DNA of 64,000 nt from Clostridiales bacterium. Its GTDB lineage: Bacteria > Bacillota > Clostridia > Christensenellales > Borkfalkiaceae. Under the pieces are notes generated by a model, which worked only from the letters and a program-made list of their open reading frames with translations, was not told where the DNA came from and did not search any database. The stretch spans positions 31,740-95,739 of the forward strand of contig DPGH01000010.1 in assembly GCA_003523255.1 (NCBI GenBank), given 5' to 3'. The position numbers and the translations under genes are program-made. Positions 37,409-46,392 of this stretch are shown here, piece by piece; the stretch's first letter is position 1, and each line of letters starts with the position of its first letter.

Positions 37409-38512
37409 TTAGTTTTGCAGTTCGGCTTTTGCGAGGTTAAGCGCCTCCGCAACCGTTTTATCCATATCGAAGTATTTATATCTTCCGAGTCTGCCGCCGA
37501 AAAGCACGTTTTTCTCTTTTTCGGCAAGTTTAAGATATTCGGCGTAAAGCGCGTTGTTTTTTTCGTCGTTTACAGGGTAATACGGCTCCGCGCCGGGCTT
37601 CCATTCGGAAGAATATTCTCTCGAAACCACGGTTTTTTCGCTCTTTTGAAACTCGAAATGTTTGTGCTCTATAACACGGGTAAAAGGCACGCTTTTTTCG
37701 GTATAGTTGACCACTGCGTTGCCCTGATAGTTGTCCGTGTCCATAACTTCCGTTTCAAAGCGAACCGTTCTGTATTGAAGTCTGCCGAGAGAAAACCCGA
37801 AATATTCGTCAATCATTCCGGTATAAACGATTTTGTCGAAAGTATCTTCGGTGCTTTGTATAAAATCTTTATAAGTTACTCCCGTTTTTACGGGTGTGCC
37901 CGCAAGCATTTTTTCGACTATCTGTGTGTAGCCGCCTATCGGCACGCCCTGATACCTGTCGTTAAAATAATTGTTATCGAAGGTAAACCGTAACGGCAAA
38001 CGTTTGATTATAAACGCGGGCAAATCTTTGCAATTTCTGCCCCACTGTTTTTCGGTATAACCTTTTATCAGTTTTTCGTAAACGTCCTTTCCGACGAGTT
38101 TGAGAGCCTGCTCTTCGAGGTTTTTCGGTTCGCCGATATTAAGGTCTTTTATTTGGTCGGCAATAATCTTTTTCGCCTCGGCGGGGGTCTTTACGCCCCA
38201 CATTGCGGCAAACGTGTTCATATTAAAAGGCAGGTTATACAGTTCGTCTTTATATATCGCGACGGGGGAATTTACGTAGTTGTTAAATTCCGCGAATTCG
38301 TTTACGTAATTCCATATCTCTTTATCCGAAGTGTGAAAAATATGCGCCCCGTAACGGTGTACGGATATGCCTTCAACCTTTTCGGTATAAATATTGCCGC
38401 CTATATGTTCTCTTTTGTCTATAACAAAGCATTTTTTGCCCTTTAAGGTCGCTTCTCTGCAAAAGGTCGCGCCGAAGAGTCCCGCGCCGACTATAAGGTA
38501 ATCGTAACGCAT
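37409..38512 (-). CDS. glf: UDP-galactopyranose mutase
   Basis: A 367-residue FAD enzyme that interconverts UDP-galactopyranose and UDP-galactofuranose for cell-surface glycans. N-terminal dinucleotide motif IVGAGLFGATFCREA (6-20), then RYGAHIFHTSDKEIWNYVN near residue 53, and the YTEKQWGR segment, all diagnostic of Glf. The gene overlaps the glycosyltransferase stop by one base, which suggests the two make and use a galactofuranose donor together. Length is normal. Confidence 0.96.
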   Translation of the reverse strand: MRYDYLIVGAGLFGATFCREATLKGKKCFVIDKREHIGGNIYTEKVEGISVHRYGAHIFHTSDKEIWNYVNEFAEFNNYVNSPVAIYKDELYNLPFNMNTFAAMWGVKTPAEAKKIIADQIKDLNIGEPKNLEEQALKLVGKDVYEKLIKGYTEKQWGRNCKDLPAFIIKRLPLRFTFDNNYFNDRYQGVPIGGYTQIVEKMLAGTPVKTGVTYKDFIQSTEDTFDKIVYTGMIDEYFGFSLGRLQYRTVRFETEVMDTDNYQGNAVVNYTEKSVPFTRVIEHKHFEFQKSEKTVVSREYSSEWKPGAEPYYPVNDEKNNALYAEYLKLAEKEKNVLFGGRLGRYKYFDMDKTVAEALNLAKAELQN

Positions 38513-39528
38513 CAGTTTTTGACAAGCCTCCTTGCCGTTCTGTATAAAAAGTTAGCGAACGCTCTGCCGCCTTTACCGGGCATAGACTGAAAGGCTATCG
38601 GGGTAAAGTGCAACATTTTTCTCGCAAGTTTTTTATCGTGCTCGCGGCAGTCCTGCCACATTTTCAGGCGGGCTTTTTCCGCTTCTTCGGTGCCGTTAAG
38701 TCTTGCGGCGGCGGTGGCGAGCGACATAAGCATTAAAGCGTTGTGGTAAAAGTATTTGCCGCGTTTTTTGTTCTTTTTCAGTTCTTCTTTCAAGTTAAAA
38801 CCTTTAAACACCATCACGCTTACGTTTACCTGCATGGCGTATCTTTTCGCCCATACGTCCGACTGAACGGATTGTCCGTCGCGCCCTATGTAATAATAGT
38901 AAAGGCTTACGCCTATGTATTTAAATTTATCGACCCATTTAAGCGGGTAAAACGAAAAATAGTTGTCCTCGTAAAAAGTATGTTTCGGTAAAACGATTCC
39001 GCTTTTACGCAAAACCTCTACGCTGTATATAAGGGAGTGCAGGGTAAGATACGTTCCGGTTCTGAATTTGCCCGTTTCTTCCCATCTCGTCGCCTTGCCG
39101 TTTTTGAAAACTTTGGCGTAACTTATCACGTGGTTAAGCGAGATGTCGTCGTGGTCGTAAACGTAATCGGTTATTATAAGGTCGGTGCCGCCCGTTTTTT
39201 CGAGTTCGCGCATTTCGTTTAAAACGGTTTCAAGCGCGGTTTCTTCTAAATAATCGTCGCTGTCTACTACCATAAAGTATTTGCCGGTCGCGCGGAGAAT
39301 GCCTTGGTTTATCCCTTCGCCGTGTCCGCCGTTTTCCTGATGAACGACTTTTACTATCGACGGGTAACGTTCCGCATATTCGTCCGCAATTTTACCCGTG
39401 CCGTCTTTACTGCCGTCGTCTATTATGATTATTTCCGTTTCCTCGCCGCCTTTAAGCAGGCTTTCTATGCACTTGCGCATATATCCCTCGGAATTATAAC
39501 AAGGAACGGTAACGCTGAATAATTTCAT
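38512..39528 (-). CDS. Family 2 glycosyltransferase
   Basis: Start set at 39528, where an AGGAGAAAA site lies upstream and the protein opens MKLFSVTVPCYNSEGYMRKC, the standard GT2 beginning. The 338-residue product has the GT-A metal motif in VDSDDYLEE (about 92-100) and a catalytic-base region near EDNYFSFYPLKW. The C-terminal third is helical and basic. It has no membrane helices. Coupling to glf suggests transfer of galactofuranose or another sugar onto a surface polymer or lipid; acceptor unknown. Confidence 0.9.
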   Translation of the reverse strand: MKLFSVTVPCYNSEGYMRKCIESLLKGGEETEIIIIDDGSKDGTGKIADEYAERYPSIVKVVHQENGGHGEGINQGILRATGKYFMVVDSDDYLEETALETVLNEMRELEKTGGTDLIITDYVYDHDDISLNHVISYAKVFKNGKATRWEETGKFRTGTYLTLHSLIYSVEVLRKSGIVLPKHTFYEDNYFSFYPLKWVDKFKYIGVSLYYYYIGRDGQSVQSDVWAKRYAMQVNVSVMVFKGFNLKEELKKNKKRGKYFYHNALMLMSLATAAARLNGTEEAEKARLKMWQDCREHDKKLARKMLHFTPIAFQSMPGKGGRAFANFLYRTARRLVKN

Positions 39529-39740
39529 TTTTCTCCTGAAGTCCGTATTTTCGCACAAAAATTTTATACGCGTGGCGGCTTTTCCGTCCGCATAGGCATT
39601 ATAACACATTAAATCGTAAAAAGGAACGGTTTTTAAAAATTCGTTTAAGTCCGTAAAAAATTTTACGCTCTGAAAATTATTTTATTCGTATAAAATTTTT
39701 GCGTTCGGCAATTATTTATAAAAAAGAACAGGAGATTTTT

Positions 39741-40994
39741 ATGAACAAAGTAAACCCTTTTTACGAAAAAAACCTTAAAAGTCCGGAAAAATTTTTAAGC
39801 GTTAAAGACTACTCGCCTAAGCCGTACGATAAAAAAATCGTTTCGCCGTATACCAAAACGAGAATTATTTTACTTAACGGCGCGGAATTCGAGCAAACGT
39901 GGTTTTTGCATCAATTTCACAGAAACTGTCCCTGTAACGACCTTCGCAGAGAAATCGCTTTGATAAGGCGGCACGAACAGCAACAGCAAAAACTTATTTC
40001 CGCATTAAAGCCGATTGACGAAACCGACCTTGAAACGACTATCGGCTACGAGCAACTCGCCGTTGATTTAACAGCGATACTCGCCCAAAGGGTAAAAGAC
40101 GACTACGTTAAAAACGCGCTTAACTTTGCGCTGTTAGAGGACTTCGATCATCTTTACCGTTACGCCAACCTTCTCGAATCGGAACAAGGTATCCGCGCGA
40201 AAGACATTACCGGCGGTTATACCGAAATAACGCCGGGAAGACCCACCGTGGCGGAACCCCGCCACCCGTACGACGAAATCAACAGGCGTATCGTCAAAGA
40301 ACTCGCCGACCCGTTTACCAAACTCGTGGTAAATATAATTACCGCGGCGGAACAGCAAACGATGAATTATTATATGAATATAGCGGGCTTTCATTCGACG
40401 GAGGCGGGCAAAAAACTTTATTCCGAAATCGCCATGATAGAAGAACAGCACGTAACCGAATACGGCGGGCTTATTCCCGCGGATTGCACGTATCTTGAGA
40501 ACTGGGTAATGCACGAGTATACCGAATGTTATCTGTATTACAGTTGCTATGCGGACGAAACGGACGAATATATAAAGAACGTTTTTTACGAGCGTTATCT
40601 GGAAGAATGCGGACACCTTCGTCTTGCGGCGGATATGCTTTATAAATACGAGGGTAAACCCTGGCTTTCGCTGTACCCTTGCGGTGGAGATTTTCCCGAA
40701 CTTTTGTCGTTTAAGGGCAATATAGATTACGTAAGGGGAGTACTCGAAAAAACCGTAAATTATACGCGTTCGGGTGAGGATTACGCTCTCCTTAAAGACG
40801 TTCCGGACAGCGCAAACTTCTTTAAATATCAGAAAGCCAACGTTAAAAACCCCGAGAGTCTGCCGAGCCATACGGTTATAAAAGACCACATAAAAACCTA
40901 CGGCACGGATTATCGTTACGAAACCAAACCAAACCCCGTAGCGAAACTTCGCGACAGAGAAACGGATAACGTAGACATTGCGAGAAAAAAATAA
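39741..40994 (+). CDS. Ferritin-like helical protein, unknown role
   Basis: Start set at 39741 with ACAGGAGA upstream, giving 417 residues. The central part is strongly helical with paired metal-ligand-like motifs: YEQLAVDLTAIL, LEDFDHLYRY, EEQHVTEYGG and EECGHLRLAAD, the spacing of Glu and ExxH expected for a ferritin-like four-helix bundle binding two metal ions. A Cys pair CPC near residue 63 and a C-terminal tail are extra. I do not recognise the family. Oxygen or metal stress defence in an anaerobe is one possibility. A terminator follows. Confidence 0.55.
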   Translation: MNKVNPFYEKNLKSPEKFLSVKDYSPKPYDKKIVSPYTKTRIILLNGAEFEQTWFLHQFHRNCPCNDLRREIALIRRHEQQQQKLISALKPIDETDLETTIGYEQLAVDLTAILAQRVKDDYVKNALNFALLEDFDHLYRYANLLESEQGIRAKDITGGYTEITPGRPTVAEPRHPYDEINRRIVKELADPFTKLVVNIITAAEQQTMNYYMNIAGFHSTEAGKKLYSEIAMIEEQHVTEYGGLIPADCTYLENWVMHEYTECYLYYSCYADETDEYIKNVFYERYLEECGHLRLAADMLYKYEGKPWLSLYPCGGDFPELLSFKGNIDYVRGVLEKTVNYTRSGEDYALLKDVPDSANFFKYQKANVKNPESLPSHTVIKDHIKTYGTDYRYETKPNPVAKLRDRETDNVDIARKK

Positions 40995-41008
40995 TTTTAA
41001 TAAACGAT

Positions 41009-41040
41009 AAAACGCTCCGCCTTTTTCGGCGGGGCGTTTT
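41009..41040 (+). terminator. Intrinsic terminator
   Basis: AAAACGCTCCGCC and GGCGGGGCGTTTT pair (one T-G) around a TTTTTC loop, followed by T residues, 15 bases after the ferritin-like gene's stop. Confidence 0.85.
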
Positions 41041-41132
41041 TCACGTAAAAACAAAACGTAAATTTTACGGACGGGTATTCAAAAGGTATCATAACGCATA
41101 AAAACGCATAAACTTTTTAAAGCGGGTGTAGT

Positions 41133-41390
41133 ATGAGTTTTTTCGACGATATAAAAGAATGCCTTTTCGGCGGCGAAAGCATATCGCCGCCGTTTCGGCT
41201 GTGTTTAATCGGTAGCGGCGCGGCTTATATCGAAAACGTTACGGGAATAAAAAGTTTCTCGCCCGAAGAAATTTCGGTATACCTTAAAAAAGGCGGGCTT
41301 ACCATAAAAGGGAGCGGGTTATACATAAAAAAATTCTGCGAGGGGGACCTTGCCGTCGCGGGGGAAATAATTTCGGTGGAGCGCGTATGA
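41133..41390 (+). CDS. yqfC: Sporulation protein YqfC
   Basis: An 85-residue YabP/YqfC family protein, pairing with YqfD. The family's beta-rich core GSGAAYIENVTGIKSFSPEE (about 28-47) and the IKGSGLYIKKF repeat are visible. In Bacillus the gene is under mother-cell sigma-E; the upstream segment GGGTATTC ... CATAACGCAT could be a weak sigma-E site but is not a clean match. It overlaps yqfD by four bases. Presence points to a spore-forming ancestry. Confidence 0.88.
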   Translation: MSFFDDIKECLFGGESISPPFRLCLIGSGAAYIENVTGIKSFSPEEISVYLKKGGLTIKGSGLYIKKFCEGDLAVAGEIISVERV

Positions 41391-42286
41391 AAAGACTTTA
41401 CGACTATTTTGAAATAGAGGGACTTAACCTCGGCAGGGTTGCAAAGTCGTTTGAAAGCCGCGGCGTTACGATTTACGATTTTAAGCGCACGGGCAAAAAG
41501 AAAGCGCGTTTTTCGGTAAAACACGACGATTGCGAAAAAGTTTTTGCAATTAAAGAAGAATTGTGCTACAATATTAAAAAAAAGGGGACGGGCGGCAGGT
41601 CTTACCCGTTGTTTTTTATAAAAACCAACCCGGGGGTGCTTATCGGCGCGCTTTTATTCGTCGCCGCGGCAACCTTTTCGGGAGATTTTATTTACGGCGT
41701 GGAATTTACGGGCGCCGGCGCGATTTATAAAAACGAAGCGTACGCCGCGATTAAGGACTGCGGAGCGGGCGTGTTTTCCCGCTTTTCCGACGTAGACTTG
41801 AAAAAACTTTCGGCGGCGGTGCTTAAAAGCAACCCGCGTCTGAGTTTTGTCGATTGCAGGCGGCGCGGCAATTATCTTATCGTAGACCTTGCGCCGTCGC
41901 GTACGGGGACGGAAAAACTTACGGGAGATAAAACTTCGCTTATCGCGGAGGATGACGGCGTTGTCGAGAGCGTAAAGGTATACCGCGGTACGGCGAAAGT
42001 CGCCGCTGGCGACAGGGTTAAGCCCGGCGACGAACTCGTTTCGGGCGAGGTTACCGTAAAAGAACAAACCGTAACGGTAAGCGTGCTTGCGACGGTTATT
42101 CTCGTCTGCGAAAAAGAATACGTGTACGTTTCCTCTCGCGAGGGAGAAGAAACGCTTGCCGAGGCTTTCGCGGAGGAGGCTTTCGGTAAAGAAGCCGTAA
42201 GTCTTGCGACCGCTTCGGTTCGCCGCGGCGAAGATGTATATTATACGGTAAAAATTTCTTACTTAAAAACCTATTTTACCGGATGA
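41387..42286 (+). CDS. yqfD: Sporulation protein YqfD
   Basis: A 299-residue membrane-associated protein of the YqfD family needed at stage IV of sporulation in Bacillus. One hydrophobic segment (about 85-103, GVLIGALLFVAAATF) anchors it, and the remainder is exported or in the intermembrane space (FVDCRRRGNYLIVDLAPS, VESVKVYRGTAKVAAGDRVKPGDELVSG). It is shorter than the roughly 400-residue Bacillus protein, mainly at the C terminus. It starts inside the yqfC stop, giving coupled translation. Confidence 0.88.
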   Translation: MKRLYDYFEIEGLNLGRVAKSFESRGVTIYDFKRTGKKKARFSVKHDDCEKVFAIKEELCYNIKKKGTGGRSYPLFFIKTNPGVLIGALLFVAAATFSGDFIYGVEFTGAGAIYKNEAYAAIKDCGAGVFSRFSDVDLKKLSAAVLKSNPRLSFVDCRRRGNYLIVDLAPSRTGTEKLTGDKTSLIAEDDGVVESVKVYRGTAKVAAGDRVKPGDELVSGEVTVKEQTVTVSVLATVILVCEKEYVYVSSREGEETLAEAFAEEAFGKEAVSLATASVRRGEDVYYTVKISYLKTYFTG

Positions 42287-42301
42287 TTTTAAGGATAAAC
42301 T

Positions 42302-43786
42302 ATGGAAAAAGTTACTTCTAAAAAACTACTTCCCTGGACGAAAAACGATTATATACTGAATATTTTCGTTTACGCCATTAACGTTATAATATTTATGTTG
42401 TTTTACGTCGCCACCATGTCGATAACGAACAGAGAGGTGAGCGAGGTATTTTCGGACGCGGCGCAGTTTATAAACTTCGTCGTTTTAATCGTATTTATTT
42501 TTGCGGTTATGGCGGTTTACTTTGCGTTCGAGGACAGAAATTTTCTGAAAAGCGCGGTTAATTCCGAAATGATTTTCCTTATAATGGAACTTTCGTATAT
42601 AGTGTGCTTTGCGAGCGGGTTTTACGTTAATTACTATCTGCGGCCGCTTGCGCTCGTCGCATTGTTGACGCTGTTTTTAACGAACACGAGAACGGCTGTT
42701 TTCGTAGACGTGCTTTTTTGTATGGTACTCTTCCTTTTCGACGCGTTTTCGGGTATGAAAGGCATGTTTGAAAACAACATTATTTCCGCGGCGTATTTTT
42801 TGGTAACCGGTTTAACGTCCTCCGCGGTCGCGATTTATTTTACCAAAAACGTTTATTCCCGCATCAAACTTTTGGCGTTGAGTTTTTTAATTTCCGTGCC
42901 TACCGTGATATGCGTGGCTATTCCCACCGTTTCGCTCGGAAGCAACGACTGGCGCGCGCTTTTATGCGCGGTCGCGTCGGGTCCGCTTTCCGCTTCCGTT
43001 TGCATGATACTCTTACCGGTACTCGAGTCTTTTTTCAAAAAAGTTACCTGTTTTAAGTATGCGGAACTTACGGACCACAAGGCAAAACTTATAAAACGAC
43101 TTATAGAACAAGCCCCCGGCACGTTTAATCACTCTATGGTCGTTTCCAACATAGCGGAGGCGTGCGCCACCGCTATCGGCGTAGACCCGCTCCTTGCAAG
43201 AACGTGCGCGTATTATCATGACGTGGGTAAACTCCGCCGCCCCGAAATGTTTAAAGAAAATCAGACTGACGGCGTTAATCCTCATAACGACTTAACGCCC
43301 GAACTTTCGGCAAATATCATACGTTCTCATACGCAAGACGGGTACGCCCTCGTTATGAAAAACAGACTTCCGAAAGCCGTTGCGGACGTGTGTTTAGAGC
43401 ACCACGGCACTATGCCTATACTGTATTTTTACGACAAGGCTAAAAAGTTTACGGACGGCGACGTGGATATTTTACAGTTCTGCTATCAGGGGCCGAAACC
43501 CAAAACCACAATCGCCGCGATAATAATGATTGCGGACGCTTCCGAAGCGGCTACCCGTGCGCTTAAAGACCGTTCGAGAGAAAACGTGCTCGAAGTCGTA
43601 AGAAAAATCGTAAACGAGAGAATGAAACTCGGGCAGTTTGAAGATTGCGAAATAACGTTAAAAGAAATAAACGTGATAATCAACACTGTGGTAAACAGCC
43701 TGACCGGCGTATATCACAGCAGAATAGAATACCCAAAAGTAAGCCTTGACGAGATAGACATTACTTCGTCCGGAGAGGAGGAATAA
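42302..43786 (+). CDS. pgpH: Shortened PgpH/YqfF-type HD phosphodiesterase
   Basis: A 494-residue multipass protein: about six or seven membrane helices (20-265) then a cytoplasmic HD domain with PGTFNHSMVVSNIAEACA and the metal motif YYHDVGKLRRPEMF (about 302-315), and a late HTQDGY and EHHGT pair. This is the c-di-AMP phosphodiesterase PgpH/YqfF architecture. Typical PgpH is about 700 residues, with a large extracellular 7TMR-HDED sensor before the helices; here only some 45 residues connect the first two helices, so the sensor is missing. Enzyme function is likely; signal input must differ. Confidence 0.85.
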   Translation: MEKVTSKKLLPWTKNDYILNIFVYAINVIIFMLFYVATMSITNREVSEVFSDAAQFINFVVLIVFIFAVMAVYFAFEDRNFLKSAVNSEMIFLIMELSYIVCFASGFYVNYYLRPLALVALLTLFLTNTRTAVFVDVLFCMVLFLFDAFSGMKGMFENNIISAAYFLVTGLTSSAVAIYFTKNVYSRIKLLALSFLISVPTVICVAIPTVSLGSNDWRALLCAVASGPLSASVCMILLPVLESFFKKVTCFKYAELTDHKAKLIKRLIEQAPGTFNHSMVVSNIAEACATAIGVDPLLARTCAYYHDVGKLRRPEMFKENQTDGVNPHNDLTPELSANIIRSHTQDGYALVMKNRLPKAVADVCLEHHGTMPILYFYDKAKKFTDGDVDILQFCYQGPKPKTTIAAIIMIADASEAATRALKDRSRENVLEVVRKIVNERMKLGQFEDCEITLKEINVIINTVVNSLTGVYHSRIEYPKVSLDEIDITSSGEEE

Positions 43787-43787
43787 A

Positions 43788-44255
43788 GTGGCAACGCTTT
43801 ATATAGACGCACCCGAAAACAAAAATCAATTTAAAACCGTGGCGGCGGCGGTTTATAAAACGCTGGGGCAGGTTGACCCGTTAAAAGCGGAAATCGTTTA
43901 TCTGAATGCAGAAGAAATGCAAAAATTAAACGCTTCTTCACGCGGGGTAGATTCGGTTACGGACGTGCTGTCTTTTCCTTCTATAGAAAACGCGCGCGGC
44001 AAGGTTTTGCTTAAAAAAGACAACCCCTATTGTATAGACGGCAACAGGCTGTTTATAGGTTCTATCGCGCTTTGCAGAGAAAAAATCGCTTCGCAGGCAA
44101 AAGAACTCGGACATTCGGAAGAAAGAGAAACGGTCTATCTTACCGTGCACGGACTTATGCACCTTTTCGGATACGACCATATAGAAGAAAACGACAAAAA
44201 ACAAATGAGAGAAAAGGAAAAAGAAGCGTTGTCGCTTCTCGGTATAACGGAATGA
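43788..44255 (+). CDS. ybeY: Endoribonuclease YbeY (rRNA maturation)
   Basis: A 155-residue zinc-dependent RNase for 16S rRNA 3' end processing and ribosome quality control. The zinc site HGLMHLFGYDH (H-x3-H-x5-H, about 124-134) is intact. The start is GTG at 43788, with GGAGAGGAGG ribosome site just upstream in the end of pgpH. Its TGA overlaps the ATG of era. Gene order pgpH-ybeY-era is standard for Bacillota, though the usual diacylglycerol kinase gene is absent between ybeY and era. Confidence 0.96.
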   Translation: MATLYIDAPENKNQFKTVAAAVYKTLGQVDPLKAEIVYLNAEEMQKLNASSRGVDSVTDVLSFPSIENARGKVLLKKDNPYCIDGNRLFIGSIALCREKIASQAKELGHSEERETVYLTVHGLMHLFGYDHIEENDKKQMREKEKEALSLLGITE

Positions 44256-45139
44256 AAAGCGGTACCGTAGCCGTAATAGGAAGGGCAAACGCAGGCAAAA
44301 GCACGCTCGTAAACGTACTCGTCGGCGAAAAAGTTTCAATCGTATCGCCGCGCCCGCAAACCACGAGAGACAGAATAGCTGGCATAAAAAACGGAGACGG
44401 GTATCAGATAGTATTCGTCGATACGCCGGGTATATATTCAGCGGACAATATGCTTAACTCCGTAATGCAAAAGACCACCGCCGACGTTGCTAAAGACGTC
44501 GACGCGATACTTCTCGTCGTCGACTCGCACGACGGGCTTACGGATAAAGACGTAAATATAGTGCATAAGTTTTCGGCGGCGGGCGTGCCTATGGCGGTCG
44601 CCTTGACTAAAATCGACATCGCAAACGAAAACCTGCTGATAAGCGAAATTAAAAGATTATCCGAAACGGGCGCGGAGATAGTGCCTGTTTCCGCAAGGAA
44701 AGGCAAAAACCTCGGCGAACTCGTTAAAGTTCTCGTGTCCATGCTCGGCGAGGGCGAAAGGCTTTTCGGCGACGACGTCGTGTCCGACCGTTCGGAACGG
44801 TTTATGGTTTCGGAAATAATCCGCGAAAAGATTTTGCTTAAATTCGATAAAGAAATTCCGCACGGCGTGTGCGTCGTGCTTAACAAATTAGAACTGTCCG
44901 AAAACGGCAGGTTTTACGATATAAGCGCGGATATTATTTGCGAAAAACAAAACCATAAAGCCATTCTGATAGGCAAAGGCGGCAGGGCGATAAAAGAGGT
45001 TTCGTCCTTCGCGCGCGAAGATCTTGAAAAGTTTTTAGGCAAAAAAGTTTTTTTAACGACATACGTAAAAGTAAAAGAGGACTGGCGTAACTCTGCGTTT
45101 TTGATAAAAGAGCACGGTTACGGGGAAGAAAATTTTTAA
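44252..45139 (+). CDS. era: GTPase Era
   Basis: A 295-residue ribosome-assembly GTPase. Start at 44252 (ATGA overlap with ybeY) gives MKSGTVAVIGRANAGKSTLV. G motifs are all present: GRANAGKST (10-18), DTPG (near 60), TKID (near 124), SARKG (near 153). A C-terminal KH domain follows with IGKGGRAIKEV (about 247-257), which binds the 3' end of 16S rRNA. Length is normal for the family. Confidence 0.97.
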   Translation: MKSGTVAVIGRANAGKSTLVNVLVGEKVSIVSPRPQTTRDRIAGIKNGDGYQIVFVDTPGIYSADNMLNSVMQKTTADVAKDVDAILLVVDSHDGLTDKDVNIVHKFSAAGVPMAVALTKIDIANENLLISEIKRLSETGAEIVPVSARKGKNLGELVKVLVSMLGEGERLFGDDVVSDRSERFMVSEIIREKILLKFDKEIPHGVCVVLNKLELSENGRFYDISADIICEKQNHKAILIGKGGRAIKEVSSFAREDLEKFLGKKVFLTTYVKVKEDWRNSAFLIKEHGYGEENF

Positions 45140-45193
45140 AGTCGCCGCATATGTTTTTAACCTGTACCCATACTGTAATTAAGGGGGTGCACG

Positions 45194-45307
45194 GTGAAAA
45201 AGGAAAAAAACTCGGGCAAAAATCTTGCGGATACTTCGTGGGAATTGTTTGAAAAAACGGGCGACGTTACTTTTTATATGCTGTTTAAAAGGTTGCAGGA
45301 CAAATAA
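45194..45307 (+). CDS. yqzL: YqzL-like small protein
   Basis: A 37-residue frame from GTG 45194 with an AAGGGGG site. It reads KKEKNSGKNLADTSWELFEK, then TGDVTFYMLFKRL, matching the YqzL pattern W-x2-F-x2-TG...Y-x2-F/K. YqzL lies between era and recO in Bacillus too, so position supports the call. Function is unknown in all species I know of. It is often missed because of its size. Confidence 0.75.
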   Translation: MKKEKNSGKNLADTSWELFEKTGDVTFYMLFKRLQDK

Positions 45308-45342
45308 CTGCTTCTTTCGATTTTATTTATCGCGGTGAACGA

Positions 45343-46080
45343 ATGGAAGAAAAACTCAGCGGAATAGTCGTTTCGTCCGTTTCTTACGGAGAAAGCGACA
45401 AAATACTCGGCGTTTTAACGCTTGAAAAAGGCGTCGTTTCCGCTATATGCAAAGGCGTAAAAAAGGCGGGGGCGAAACTTAAGTTCGCTTCGGAGCCTTT
45501 TTGTTTTGCGGAATTTTTGTTTTCGGTAAGGCAAAACCGCAGGGTCGTAACCGGGGCAAGTCTTATAGACAGTTTTTATCCGCTCAGAGAAAGCGTTAAT
45601 AAACTTTACGCCGCTTCCTGCGTGTTGGAATTTGCAAAAAGATTTGAAAGGGAAAACATCGTTTCGCCCGGGTTGTTTTTAGACGCGGTAGATTGTCTTA
45701 AAAACCTTGCGTATAAAACGGGCGGAGAAGCGGCTTATCTCGTCAGGTTTTACCTGTCCGCGCTGAAAAAAGCAGGTTTCGGACTTGAACTGAACGGTTG
45801 TTTTAAATGCGGAGAGCAGATAACGGGTAGAGCGTTTTTCGACTACCGAACGGGCGGGTTTTACTCGGAAGGTTGCGCGGAAAGCGGTGCGAGAGAAATC
45901 AAATTTTCAACATACGACGCGCTTAAAAACATTGCTTCAGGCGGCGTTTCGGACGATAAATCCGCCGAGGACGCCTTAAAACTTATAAGGTATTTTATTG
46001 AAAACCGCGCGGACGAAAACCTTTCCGCGTTAAACCAAACCATAACCGTATTTTCTCGTGGCAGTACTCTAAAAGCCTGA
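45343..46080 (+). CDS. recO: DNA repair protein RecO
   Basis: A 245-residue RecO that loads RecA onto SSB-coated DNA in the RecFOR pathway. The N-terminal OB domain (GIVVSSVSYGESDKILGVLT) is followed by a helical domain. The zinc region has CFKCG near residue 152, but only one further Cys (GCAES) follows instead of the usual CxxC, so zinc binding may be incomplete. It closes the yqfC-recO run. Confidence 0.93.
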   Translation: MEEKLSGIVVSSVSYGESDKILGVLTLEKGVVSAICKGVKKAGAKLKFASEPFCFAEFLFSVRQNRRVVTGASLIDSFYPLRESVNKLYAASCVLEFAKRFERENIVSPGLFLDAVDCLKNLAYKTGGEAAYLVRFYLSALKKAGFGLELNGCFKCGEQITGRAFFDYRTGGFYSEGCAESGAREIKFSTYDALKNIASGGVSDDKSAEDALKLIRYFIENRADENLSALNQTITVFSRGSTLKA

Positions 46081-46136
46081 TAAACAGGTAAAAACGCGTA
46101 AAAACCGCCGAAAACGCAAAAAAATCGTAAAAATCG

Positions 46137-46165
46137 TTGACACGACGATTTAATGATGATATACT
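46137..46165 (+). promoter_or_regulatory. Promoter of the glycine riboswitch unit
   Basis: TTGACA (46137-46142), 17-base spacer, TATACT (46160-46165). The transcript would start near 46172, about 35 bases before the aptamer. Confidence 0.8.
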
Positions 46166-46208
46166 GACGATACTTTCAACGAAGTTTTCAGAATCGTAAG
46201 AAACCGAA

Positions 46209-46294
46209 AACGGAGAAACTCTGGAGAAGCTCTTTTTACAAGAGTGCCGAAGGGGCAAGGGATAACCCGAAACTCTCAGGCAAAAGGACAGGGC
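46209..46294 (+). ncRNA. Glycine riboswitch, single aptamer
   Basis: The conserved glycine aptamer blocks are visible: GGAGAA...CTCTGGAGA, GTGCCGAAGGGGCAA, and AACTCTCAGGCAAAAGGACAG. Only one aptamer is present; the following 40 bases contain a short hairpin (CGGCAAAGCCG) that could be the ghost stem of a singlet type. A terminator stands between it and the symporter gene, and the regulated gene transports glycine or alanine, so function matches. Confidence 0.9.
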
Positions 46295-46346
46295 GCGTTA
46301 AATAATAACACGGCAAAGCCGCGTGCGTTCTAATCGTTTATCAGAG

Positions 46347-46376
46347 ATTGTCTTTCGTTGAAAGGCAATTTTTTGT
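46347..46376 (+). terminator. Terminator / expression platform of the glycine riboswitch
   Basis: ATTGTCTTTC, loop GTT, GAAAGGCAAT (one G-T pair), then TTTTTG. Lies 50 bases past the aptamer and ends 17 bases before the symporter ATG, so aptamer folding probably decides readthrough. Confidence 0.75.
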
Positions 46377-46392
46377 TTTAAGGAGAAGGTTT

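Noticed and set aside
40134..41054. 306-codon antisense frame under the ferritin-like gene
   Set aside because: Lies on the complement of a gene with strong ribosome site; extends through a terminator.
44030..44251. 74-codon N-terminal extension of Era
   Set aside because: It overlaps ybeY out of frame and is Arg-rich; the ATGA overlap start at 44252 gives a normal Era.
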